Virus record (IMG/VR): IMGVR_UViG_3300035672_000073
Location: 1 to 38,175 of that record
DNA from: a virus
Strand: one strand, 5' to 3'
DNA length: 38,175 nucleotides
The notes below the pieces were generated by a model. The model searched no databases, was not told the origin of the DNA, and saw nothing but the letters and a program-made list of their open reading frames with translations. This document shows, one piece after another, positions 6,583-14,841 of this stretch. Each line of letters opens with the position of its first letter. Within the stretch, counting starts at the first letter, position 1. The position numbers and the translations under genes were made by a program.

Positions 6583-7704
6583 TTACTGCCACTTCAATCC
6601 GAGTGCGTAGATCGACGCCGTACCGCCAAGCTGACCGACGAAGGTGTTGATGCTTTGCAGGTAGCTGACGGTCGAGCCGTACACGCTCGAAGAAATCGTG
6701 ACTCCTTCTGCCGAGTCCGTGACGGAGTAAGCCTGAACGACTGACATCGGGTTGCCTGTCCACCCGACTAGCGGGAAGATGGGCAGTGCCGGAGTGATGT
6801 TGTTCACAACCTGAGTACCCGCCACAAAGAGGTTGACCACGGCTGCATACGCAAGACGAATCGAGTTGACCGTACCAATGCCCGTTCCGAGGAACAGAGA
6901 GCACTGGTGCCACACGGGAATTTTGTTGCCGACGATATAAGTGATGTACTGATTCGTCGTCGAATAAACTGGAGCGCCCGAGGTCTGACCGGAGATGCCA
7001 CGCTCGAAGCAAACGAAAGCCGAGTGAGTGACGTTGCCGCGATGCATGAACATGCCGAACCAGTTCTGACCATCGCCAGCCCAGTCGCATTCAGATGACG
7101 TTGCGACACCAGCGCCACCGAAGCATTGTTCCACCGTGCTGACGTTCCCTGAGATCACTCCGGAGTTGGCGACATAGGCCGTGCCGAACTGAATCGAAAG
7201 CTGAGGGTTGGCAGCAGTCGCTCCACCACCGTATTCCAGCTTGATGTAGACCGTGGTCAGTCCGCTGGCGACCATGCTCCAGATTTCCATGAAGTACTGC
7301 GACCAGTGCGCTGTGTCGGACGCGGGAGCCGTCGAGCTAGAGGCAATCGCCGTGGTACAGATGAAGACCAGACCAGCGTTGGTGACAACCTGGCCCACCG
7401 TGTAGTTGCCCGTTGCCGTGACCCATGCACCTTGGAAAGCAGCAGCCGCGAGCGCATTGCGTGCGTTGCTCGTGGTGGTCGCGAAAGTCGCACCGAACAA
7501 GTTGCCAGCGTTGGTCGGGACAGCCGCGCCTGACGTGCTCCACGGTGCGCTGTAGGTGTCGCTCAGCTTCGTGAAGCCGAGATTGTAGAGAGCGGACGCA
7601 ATGCCCGTGCCAGTCCCGAGGGAGCCGATGATGTCACCAGCCCATCCCTGAAGGTCTGCGTAGGTTGTGTTGTCACCCACGATAGTTTTCTGAAACTTCG
7701 CCAT
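6583..7704 (-). CDS. Tail fibre-like protein, paralogue of 4959-6572
   Basis: A 373-residue protein with AAGGAG seven bases before the ATG. The N-terminal part includes a helix (DLQGWAGDIIGSLGTG). The middle has a strand-rich region with WSQYFMEIWSMVASGL, and the C-terminal third holds the shared block ECDWAGDGQNWFGMFMHRGN and the ending ALGLKWQ. It lacks the inserted repeat domain of its neighbour. Tandem duplication of fibre genes followed by domain insertion is a common route to host-range change in phages. That role is inferred, as no named family is recognised. Confidence 0.75.
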   Translation of the reverse strand: MAKFQKTIVGDNTTYADLQGWAGDIIGSLGTGTGIASALYNLGFTKLSDTYSAPWSTSGAAVPTNAGNLFGATFATTTSNARNALAAAAFQGAWVTATGNYTVGQVVTNAGLVFICTTAIASSSTAPASDTAHWSQYFMEIWSMVASGLTTVYIKLEYGGGATAANPQLSIQFGTAYVANSGVISGNVSTVEQCFGGAGVATSSECDWAGDGQNWFGMFMHRGNVTHSAFVCFERGISGQTSGAPVYSTTNQYITYIVGNKIPVWHQCSLFLGTGIGTVNSIRLAYAAVVNLFVAGTQVVNNITPALPIFPLVGWTGNPMSVVQAYSVTDSAEGVTISSSVYGSTVSYLQSINTFVGQLGGTASIYALGLKWQ

Positions 7705-7714
7705 AAATAACTCC

Positions 7715-8182
7715 TTAGCTTTCTAACGGCACGTAGTTAATCTGCAAACTGATCGCAGCGTTCACGGTGTCGATGTTCGTAATGGTTGCGTAGATCGTGG
7801 TGCTCTGCGGCGAGTCGTTGTTGTAGCCGGGAGCGATGGGCGAACACATCCAGTTCCACTTGTCCGCGGTGTCCAGATACAAATCCAAGAGCACGCCGTG
7901 CTGAGTTCCCGGAGTTGGAGGCACACTATTAGAACGAGAAGCGTCAAGAGTCTGCGCTGCTGCCGTCGCGTATAGCCGTATACGGGTAGGACCGCTCACC
8001 TGAACCTGATAAACCTGAAACATCTTGGCCATCGCCAACGTCGTAACTTCGCTACTGCCAGAGACAATGGCAGGAGTGGTGATCGAAACCGACGTCCCGG
8101 TTGGAGGCGTGGATGTGCTCGACGATGACGATGTCGCCGCCACCTGCGGAGCCGAACGCATAAGTTTTATTGCGCCACCCAT
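7715..8182 (-). CDS. Phage structural protein, tail accessory (hypothetical)
   Basis: A 155-residue protein with GAGG upstream of the ATG. A Ser/Thr-rich linker (residues 16-40) precedes a beta-rich domain containing MFQVYQVQVSGPTRIRLYAT and GVLLDLYLDTADKWNWMC. It lies between the tail-tip gene and the fibre paralogues, all read leftward with gaps of 2-11 bases. The pattern suits a small virion protein attached to the tail tip. No named family was recognised. Confidence 0.65.
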   Translation of the reverse strand: MGGAIKLMRSAPQVAATSSSSSTSTPPTGTSVSITTPAIVSGSSEVTTLAMAKMFQVYQVQVSGPTRIRLYATAAAQTLDASRSNSVPPTPGTQHGVLLDLYLDTADKWNWMCSPIAPGYNNDSPQSTTIYATITNIDTVNAAISLQINYVPLES

Positions 8183-8184
8183 AC

Positions 8185-8439
8185 TTAAACCTCGTGAGCC
8201 TTCGTCTTCTGAACGGTCAGAAGATGTTGCTTGCCTGCCTGCATCCCTTGATGCTTGGCTGCGACTTTGTTGTGGTGCTTGTCAATCGCTTCCGCGATGG
8301 TTTCAGCCGAGTGCTTCGCCACGCCGTAGATCGTCAGTGTGGAGTCGGTCTTGGGATCGTCGCAGCAACGAATCGTGACAGCGACAGATTCATCGCTGTG
8401 TTGCTCCTGCTTGACCACTTCGGTTACGTGTTGGCTCAT
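8185..8439 (-). CDS. Small hypothetical protein in the tail operon
   Basis: 84 residues from ATG 8439, with TAGGAGAGAG just upstream. The open frame extends further upstream to 8868, but that extension lies antiparallel inside the tail-tip coding region in another frame and is not credible. The product is rich in His, Lys and Glu (AEAIDKHHNKVAAKHQGMQA), with a probable short beta region (SVAVTIRCCDD, STLTIYGV). It is 11 bases downstream of the tail-tip gene. Function unknown; possibly a chaperone for fibre or tip assembly. Confidence 0.65.
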   Translation of the reverse strand: MSQHVTEVVKQEQHSDESVAVTIRCCDDPKTDSTLTIYGVAKHSAETIAEAIDKHHNKVAAKHQGMQAGKQHLLTVQKTKAHEV

Positions 8440-8450
8440 ACTCTCTCCTA

Positions 8451-11400
8451 TTACCCTGCCTGCGCTTCCACGAAAACTTCGCCCATCTGAATCTCGCCAG
8501 TGGCGACGACCGCAGGATCGGCCGTCAGGCCATATCTCACTTGCAACAGCGCAAGGTTCTGCGTCAGAGGCAACGTGATCTCGTCTGTGGTTGCAGAACG
8601 AGACGTGGTAGCTCCCGGTGGCAAGTAGGTGACGGAGATGTTTCCGTTTCTGACAGCGAAGTTGAACGTCGTGACCGCAGAGGTCGTGCCGTTGTTTCTC
8701 CACACCAGCGTGCTGCCATCGTTCGTCAGCCTGCCTGTGATCTCCGCGAAGTTGGTCGGCTCGCTCGCGCCTGATTTGCCAGCGCGGTAAGGAGCCTGTC
8801 CATCCCCGATAGTGTCGGCGACGACTTGACCAGCAGCGGTGATCGGAGTGCTCGCAGGCCACGCACAATCTGCTATCGGTCCGCGATTCACCCAGATAAA
8901 GTTGCCAGCCGAATCAGCGACGCTCGGCCACGAGGGGTTGTAAGCTGTGCTCCACGCTGGCCACGTTGGTGTGATGGTGCCAGTTTTCGCAGGAGTGCTC
9001 ACAGGTACGATTTCCTGATAGACGCCGTTGGAGTCTTGGCAGGTCACAATCATCTGACCTTGGTGTTCCCAGTTCGTGAAGCCAATTTCGAAGCCGACCG
9101 TGGAGTTATCTGCGAGCACTTTGATGGAGAGCGGCTCACTCAGGCGCTGGCCAGAGTTATTGTTGCCAGCCATCCACGGGTACCCTTGGCTCGGGGAGTA
9201 CGCGCTCCACGCATCGTTGATTGCACTTCCGCTCAGCTTCGTCACCTTCTTAGAATCGAAGGCAATCAAGGCTCCGTCGTCGTGCGCCATGTTGAAGTTG
9301 TAAGTGCCAGCCTTCGGGAAGAACATCTGACCAACCACGATGCATTCCCAAGCCTGACCTTCGCCTAGAGAGAACGGCGTGCCCACAGAGCCGTTAGCGT
9401 TGATCTGGTACCAACTCAAAGTGAATGCTCCAGAGTCCGGTCCCCACCAGTGCAATGAGTTCACGCTGGTGCTGATGATCGGAGCTACGGGTGGATTGCC
9501 GATCGGATACGCTTTGTCGAAAGCACCCTTCGTTCCACCATTCGGGTAGATGTAGACGGTCATGTTGCCGAGCCGAGGCATTCTGCCAGTGGTGAGTTCG
9601 AACAGACACGGGACTCCACCAGCGGTAGCCGTGATGAAGTGTGGCGTGTTGATCGCTCCACTTGAAGTGACGCCGTTCGGCGCAACAGTCGGATCGCCAG
9701 GATTCCAAGTCTGTCCTGCGGACCAAGTCGAAGCAAGTTGGTAGACTGCCCAAACAAGCGAACCAGCGCCGTCCGAAGTAGTTCCACTCAGCGTCGTTGA
9801 CCACGTTGGATGAGTCGCACCACTCGTGCCGGGAGTGACCACAATCTGGAAGTTGCCGTTGCTGTCGATGCACATTCCAAGTGGCGAATAGAACGTGCCT
9901 GAAGCCCACGCTCCTGCTTGACTCGGAGTGATCGCTGCCACTTCGAAACCGAAGTTGCCGTTGTTGATGTCGCCGTATGCCCACGTGGTTCCCCACAGAT
10001 CGGCATTGTTGCCAACAGAAACAGTCCCGATGGAGCCACCCGCAAACGTCTTAGGCGTGCCTACTGGGGAGCCTGCTTTCAAAAGTTGAACTGAGAACTG
10101 ACCAACTTCACCGTTGTTCGGAGCCGTGCCAGTGACTTGCTCGTCGAAGTTGACGGTGATGCCTTCAATGGTTGCACCAGCCGGGAGCGCGAAGCCGAAG
10201 GTCGTGGCCTGCAACTCTTGCGAGGTCACGCCGTGTGTCACACCAGTGAGGCTGGCATAGTTATCAGGAGCCGTGATGTTCGATGGAGCCGTCCATGCCG
10301 TACCCGAGCCACTGTTGGCTCCAGCGCCAGCGCCAGAGGAAACCTGCGCTCCGTTCTCGATGTTGAAAATGTTGGTCCACGTTGTACCGTCGTCAAGGCT
10401 GTAGTCGCAGAATGCGGCAGAGGCTGGTCCCACGCTTACGACTGTGGAGTGAACCTTCAGCTTCATCGACGTCCACTTGCGTGGAATATTCGGGAAGCCA
10501 CCGAGCCAGATAGTTTCTTCAGTGACGAGGTCGAAGAAATTGCTCGTGTCACCATCGGTCTCTTCATGGTTCGCCTGATACCACTGAATAGGATCGGTCG
10601 TGTTGTCAGTGCGCAGCGTTGGCGAGATCAAATCTAATTGACCGCTCTGCGCTCCCGTACCACCGTCGTTGTTGCCTACGGTCGGCAGGCCACCAGCGAT
10701 TGGAGTCAAGATGGAGCCGACGTAGAATCGTCCGGTCGCATTCAGAGCAATAGCTTGAGTCGTGTTCGCGAAGAACGTGACTGTGCCACCTGCGTAGGTC
10801 GGATCGTCGTAGTAAACGTGATAGACAGTAGCCGTGAGCAGACCAGTGATGGTGCCGCTGTTCAGCGAGACGTTAGTCGGACCGATGGCCGAGCGCATGG
10901 TGAAAGCCGCGATGTCAATCTCGCAGTGGCCAGTTGGCGGACTGCCTGAGATGCCGTCATATTGAGACGTCAAAGGATTCGTCAGAGGACGGTAGCTGGA
11001 GTTCGCTGCGGTGATGGCTCCACGCGAAGGTCCGTTCACAATTTCATCTTCGAGCGATGAAACGCGGAACAGGACGATGCTGTCGAACTCATTCAGGACC
11101 GATGTCCCAGAGGTAACGTTCTCGCAGGAGACGCGAGCGTAGACTGCTGTGCTCGGTACGGCTCCAACTGCCGAGTAGAAGTTCCAGCTTGCTGGTGTAG
11201 GTGCGCCACCGTCAGCGGTGACTGGCGTTCCAACCTCAGTGTCGGTTGCGTCGTAGAATCTGATCTTGATAGCGCCGTGGCCCACGCCGTTACCCTTGAT
11301 GAAGCCACCGACTTTGTATTGCTCGCCCGTGTAAGCGTCGCCGGGAACCACGCCATACCTCTGCGAAGTTTGAACACCTTCGCCAGTCACGCTGCTCGTG

Positions 11401-13604
11401 ATCTTCAGCGAGCGCAGACCTTGCTGTTGAGAACTGATTTCGAATGCGAGTGTCGGGCTACCCTTAATGGTCCAGCTTGTTGGAGGCAACGTTGCAGATG
11501 CCTCGAAGTCGTTGTTGGCTATTCCAACAGGACCGGGAGAGCCACCACTGGCCGAGATCGTGGACGCTGCACCAGAGCAGACGACTGAGCCTGAAAGAGG
11601 ATCGCTGTGTGAGCCAGCCGCGTTGAGCGACTGAATCTGTACGTCGTAGTCGATGCCATCCGTGATGTTGGTTGCGATATAGAAGCTGGAGTCTTTTCCA
11701 GCAGCCGTGCCAGCCAGAGTGAAGGCAGTGGTAGGGTCGCTGACTTTCTTGATGAAGATTTCGATGTAGCCACCGTTGAGCACGTGCGCGTCGGTCGGTG
11801 GAGTCCAGGTCACCAGAATCTGCGAGTGCGCGATACCGTCAGCGCGGACGATGGTGGTCGTAGCATCGCTCAGCAGCCCGAGCACTGGTGGGGAGCCGAC
11901 TCCTGTTGGTGCGCCCACGTTGGTGTTATCCGGGAGCAGAGGAGCGGTTACGAGTACGGTCGTGCCTTCGTCAACGTCTGGGTCCCACGCGTACACGTTG
12001 GCGTCGGTTGGAACGCACACAAGGTCGTAGCCAAGCACTGGTGCGTTGCCCTTGTCGTCGATGACCAGAGCCGTGTTCGTAACTTCATACGTGGCGTCGG
12101 TCAATCCCCAGCGAGGATAGGTGAATGAAATCGTGTCGTGAGCTTCAACCGGATACGCGACCATCTTGCACTGGAGAACTAGCGCATGCTTGCGACGCAG
12201 CTTCTCCACCTTGATCTTGGCGAGACGTTGCGCTTGAACAGGGTCGGTGACGAAATCTAGCGCGAGGTCGCTGAAGACCACGCCAGTGTAGCTATTGAGA
12301 CCGGCTACCGTGGTCACGGTGCCACCATCGGCGACGACATAAGTCGCGTTGACGTAAGGTGGGTAATCGCTCGACTGCCAATTGTTGTCAGGCGAGATGA
12401 AGGTTCCCTTGGCTCCGTTCACACGATCTTTGAGAGACACAGCCGTGTCGGTCTTGATGGCACCACGAACGTCAGTAGCCGTGATCGTCAGGACGGAGTC
12501 CACTGGTGCACCAGCGAAAATCTTCCACTGGTTGCCGGGAGGGATGAGAGTGCCAGCCATCGCGTCAAGAAGTTTCTGTACCACTTGCCCACGCTGCATG
12601 CTTCCGTCCACAACACCGTTGCAGGCGTAGCGTGGCTGAGTGCCTCCTTCACGCAGAGTCATTGCCTCGTCGCAGACGTTGGCTGCTGCGATGAGTAAAG
12701 TTTGATCGACGCGGCTCGGGTCAACGCTCAGACCGAACTTGGTGTCGGTCAGGAAATCGTAGAGGCAGAGCGCAGCGTTCTCGCTATAAGCGAAGCCGGG
12801 AGGAGAAAGCCGTGGATCGTACACTGCTTTGCCTGAGACGTCGAACGTGATGTTGGGTAGGCCGTTGTTGAAACGTGTCGTGTCCCAGATGAGTTGGACG
12901 TGAGCCTTCGCACAGCCGCGTTGCAGGCAGGTGGAGTTCCACGAGCCGGGATTCCCTGTGATCGTGTCTGATGCCAGCAAAGGAAACGGCTGACTGGTGT
13001 TCGTCGGATCGCCGTTGTCGATCTCCACACGAACGCGCCAGCGATAGTCATGTGCCTTGTCCGACGAGCCATTCGGCAAGTTCGGTGGGAAATAGTCGGC
13101 AGGGACGTAGTAAGCACCGTCGGTTGGTGCGAGTCCTGCCCAGTCACCAAAGGTGCCTCCGTAGGCCAGTGCACCGTTGATCGTCAGCGGAACGCGGACG
13201 CCATCGAAGTAGATGACCAGAGGTACAGTTGCGGTTACTCCGTGCTTGTCTGTAACTTCGCCACCATTGAAGCTGGTGATCTTGTGGCCAGCCATCGTGA
13301 TGACTAGATGAATGTTGCCGTTGTCGCTGTCATCAACTCCGAGTAACTGCTGCACAAACGTAGTTTTCGAAACCGTGACATAAGTGATCGTGCCACCAAG
13401 CTGACCACGCGTACCGTAGATGGTTCGCTGAGCCGCGATAGGGTTCCGGCTGGTGGTCTGAGTGCCGAGCGCCGTGGTGCCTTGCGGCTGCGATGGCTGA
13501 GCCAGACCGAAGTTCACACCAGTGATCGGACCGGACGAAACCAGCGTGGTCGCCTGTGTCGAACCTCCTGGCGTTCCTGCTTGCGGAATTGAATTCTGAG
13601 GCAT
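8451..13604 (-). CDS. Tail tip / host-specificity protein (J-like) with Fn3 and PA14-like domains
   Basis: A 1717-residue protein from ATG 13604. The open frame extends 25 codons further up, but that would overlap the upstream gene. Residues about 30-560 resemble lambda J / tip-attachment proteins: ANVCDEAMTLREGG, then a YACNGVVDGSMQRGQVVQKL block and a GNQWKIFAG strand. Residues about 585-690 form a fibronectin type III-like domain (ILVTWTPPTDAHVLNGGYIE). Around 1395-1500 is a PA14-like carbohydrate-binding fold (PKAGTYNFNMAHDDGALIAF). Many NNGxF/beta modules fill the rest. The role is central tail-tip organisation and receptor recognition. It is the largest gene of the window, as J often is. 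No strong Shine-Dalgarno is visible. Confidence 0.85.
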   Translation of the reverse strand: MPQNSIPQAGTPGGSTQATTLVSSGPITGVNFGLAQPSQPQGTTALGTQTTSRNPIAAQRTIYGTRGQLGGTITYVTVSKTTFVQQLLGVDDSDNGNIHLVITMAGHKITSFNGGEVTDKHGVTATVPLVIYFDGVRVPLTINGALAYGGTFGDWAGLAPTDGAYYVPADYFPPNLPNGSSDKAHDYRWRVRVEIDNGDPTNTSQPFPLLASDTITGNPGSWNSTCLQRGCAKAHVQLIWDTTRFNNGLPNITFDVSGKAVYDPRLSPPGFAYSENAALCLYDFLTDTKFGLSVDPSRVDQTLLIAAANVCDEAMTLREGGTQPRYACNGVVDGSMQRGQVVQKLLDAMAGTLIPPGNQWKIFAGAPVDSVLTITATDVRGAIKTDTAVSLKDRVNGAKGTFISPDNNWQSSDYPPYVNATYVVADGGTVTTVAGLNSYTGVVFSDLALDFVTDPVQAQRLAKIKVEKLRRKHALVLQCKMVAYPVEAHDTISFTYPRWGLTDATYEVTNTALVIDDKGNAPVLGYDLVCVPTDANVYAWDPDVDEGTTVLVTAPLLPDNTNVGAPTGVGSPPVLGLLSDATTTIVRADGIAHSQILVTWTPPTDAHVLNGGYIEIFIKKVSDPTTAFTLAGTAAGKDSSFYIATNITDGIDYDVQIQSLNAAGSHSDPLSGSVVCSGAASTISASGGSPGPVGIANNDFEASATLPPTSWTIKGSPTLAFEISSQQQGLRSLKITSSVTGEGVQTSQRYGVVPGDAYTGEQYKVGGFIKGNGVGHGAIKIRFYDATDTEVGTPVTADGGAPTPASWNFYSAVGAVPSTAVYARVSCENVTSGTSVLNEFDSIVLFRVSSLEDEIVNGPSRGAITAANSSYRPLTNPLTSQYDGISGSPPTGHCEIDIAAFTMRSAIGPTNVSLNSGTITGLLTATVYHVYYDDPTYAGGTVTFFANTTQAIALNATGRFYVGSILTPIAGGLPTVGNNDGGTGAQSGQLDLISPTLRTDNTTDPIQWYQANHEETDGDTSNFFDLVTEETIWLGGFPNIPRKWTSMKLKVHSTVVSVGPASAAFCDYSLDDGTTWTNIFNIENGAQVSSGAGAGANSGSGTAWTAPSNITAPDNYASLTGVTHGVTSQELQATTFGFALPAGATIEGITVNFDEQVTGTAPNNGEVGQFSVQLLKAGSPVGTPKTFAGGSIGTVSVGNNADLWGTTWAYGDINNGNFGFEVAAITPSQAGAWASGTFYSPLGMCIDSNGNFQIVVTPGTSGATHPTWSTTLSGTTSDGAGSLVWAVYQLASTWSAGQTWNPGDPTVAPNGVTSSGAINTPHFITATAGGVPCLFELTTGRMPRLGNMTVYIYPNGGTKGAFDKAYPIGNPPVAPIISTSVNSLHWWGPDSGAFTLSWYQINANGSVGTPFSLGEGQAWECIVVGQMFFPKAGTYNFNMAHDDGALIAFDSKKVTKLSGSAINDAWSAYSPSQGYPWMAGNNNSGQRLSEPLSIKVLADNSTVGFEIGFTNWEHQGQMIVTCQDSNGVYQEIVPVSTPAKTGTITPTWPAWSTAYNPSWPSVADSAGNFIWVNRGPIADCAWPASTPITAAGQVVADTIGDGQAPYRAGKSGASEPTNFAEITGRLTNDGSTLVWRNNGTTSAVTTFNFAVRNGNISVTYLPPGATTSRSATTDEITLPLTQNLALLQVRYGLTADPAVVATGEIQMGEVFVEAQAG

Positions 13605-13611
13605 ATGAATT

Positions 13612-14217
13612 TTAGAAGAACCTGTCGGCTCCCGGTGCACCTGACGTGGAGCCACCGTTCTTGCCACCCCACGCACCATTCCAAGCCATTACGCTCGGGA
13701 CAAACGAGAATCCTGTATCGGTCGGGTAGACGATGGCTTGGTCATCGTTCGTGTAGCGACGCATGCTGGCCTGAGCCAACTTGATGAGGTCGTTCTCGCA
13801 CGTGATGGAAATGCTGGCTGTATCGCCGTCGTCCTGCAAAGTCGGTACGTCCAAGGTTCCTGAGAAGCAGTGATCTGGATCGGCGATGATTGCGCCAGTC
13901 GTGAGGTCGAGAAACCCGAGCCACACGTCCGCCGTCGAGTCGGTTGACACGTCGCTAGTTACGCTGCTTACATCGTCCGCGTCGAGACCGGATAGGGAGA
14001 TCGTGATGCTCTCCGATTGGAGATCAGCCGTCTGAGTGATCGGGCTGATCCCGAGCAAGTCACCTTGTCCGGTCCAATTCTGTCCGTTCCATACGACGGT
14101 GTTGATGCCCGTCCACACATACTTAGTGCCCGACGTGAACTGGAGAGCGACCAAGTACACTGGCGCGACAACTCCTGCTATCAGTGCCGCGAGTGTCGGT
14201 GAAGTCAGTGAACGCAT
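13612..14217 (-). CDS. Minor tail protein (tail-tip assembly)
   Basis: A 201-residue protein with the typical start of a phage minor tail family found between the tape measure and the tip protein: SLTSPTLAALIAGVVAPVYL, then a strand with KYVWTGINTVVWNGQNWTGQ and GDLLGISPI, followed by ITISLSGLDADDV. The order tape measure, this pair of about 200-residue proteins, then J-like protein is characteristic of siphophages. It directly abuts the preceding gene (14218). The role is probably joining the distal tail tube to the tip. Confidence 0.75.
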   Translation of the reverse strand: MRSLTSPTLAALIAGVVAPVYLVALQFTSGTKYVWTGINTVVWNGQNWTGQGDLLGISPITQTADLQSESITISLSGLDADDVSSVTSDVSTDSTADVWLGFLDLTTGAIIADPDHCFSGTLDVPTLQDDGDTASISITCENDLIKLAQASMRRYTNDDQAIVYPTDTGFSFVPSVMAWNGAWGGKNGGSTSGAPGADRFF

Positions 14218-14841
14218 TTAGAAGGCTTCCTCGCACTTGAACGAAATGCCGTAGATGCTCGCTTCGTCCACGTCCCACGTCCGGTCGTTACTGGAGAGCC
14301 GGAAGGTTCCCTGTGGATTCACAAGCGTGAGCGGCTGGTTATTCGAAATTCCTTCGCGAAGGATCGGGAAGATATCGAACGTCGCGTGGCCTGACGAGTC
14401 GCTGTTGGCAGTGGTCAGCACTTTATAAATACGCTGCTGCGCTCCAGTCCCAAGCTGAACATAGTCACCTGCCAGAAAAATGCCTGTAACGTTTGCCGTC
14501 CAACCTTTCGTCGGGAGCGTGTTGCTCATCGAACTTTGTGCGCCGTTGACCACAGGAGTGCCAGTAGCAATGCCGCGAGGAGCCAGAGCCTGATCGTCGC
14601 CGACATGGAACGTGCCTACTACGCCACGCAGACTTGTCAGCCACGTCACCCAAGCTTCAGCTTGAGTTCGTTTCATCGGAGGTAGCGCGACATCAGCAGA
14701 CCAGCCTTCTCCTGGCCACTGATAGACCTGTTGCTGCATCGTGAAAGGAGACTTCGAAATTCCCGCGATGTTCGTGGCGTTCAGCTTCGTCTGCCGGAAG
14801 CCGGGAGCCGAGGGCATAGTGAGTGGAAAATTGATAGACAT
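14218..14841 (-). CDS. Minor tail protein
   Basis: A 207-residue protein. Family-like landmarks are the N-terminal FPLTMPSAPGFRQTKLNATN, then SPFTMQQQVYQWPGEGWSAD, VALPPMKRTQAEAWVTWLTS and LRGVVGTFHVGD. This combination of a wPGE.W strand, an LPPM motif and a GTF...GD strand is common in a siphophage minor tail protein encoded just after the tape measure gene. It abuts the tape measure stop on one side and the next tail gene on the other, indicating one transcript. Role inferred: distal tail adaptor. Confidence 0.75.
   Translation of the reverse strand: MSINFPLTMPSAPGFRQTKLNATNIAGISKSPFTMQQQVYQWPGEGWSADVALPPMKRTQAEAWVTWLTSLRGVVGTFHVGDDQALAPRGIATGTPVVNGAQSSMSNTLPTKGWTANVTGIFLAGDYVQLGTGAQQRIYKVLTTANSDSSGHATFDIFPILREGISNNQPLTLVNPQGTFRLSSNDRTWDVDEASIYGISFKCEEAF

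Noticed and set aside
8451-13174. Many ORFs of 60-180 codons on both strands within the tail-tip gene
   Set aside because: The J-like frame is continuous and domain-bearing. The others are frame shadows of a GC-rich gene.
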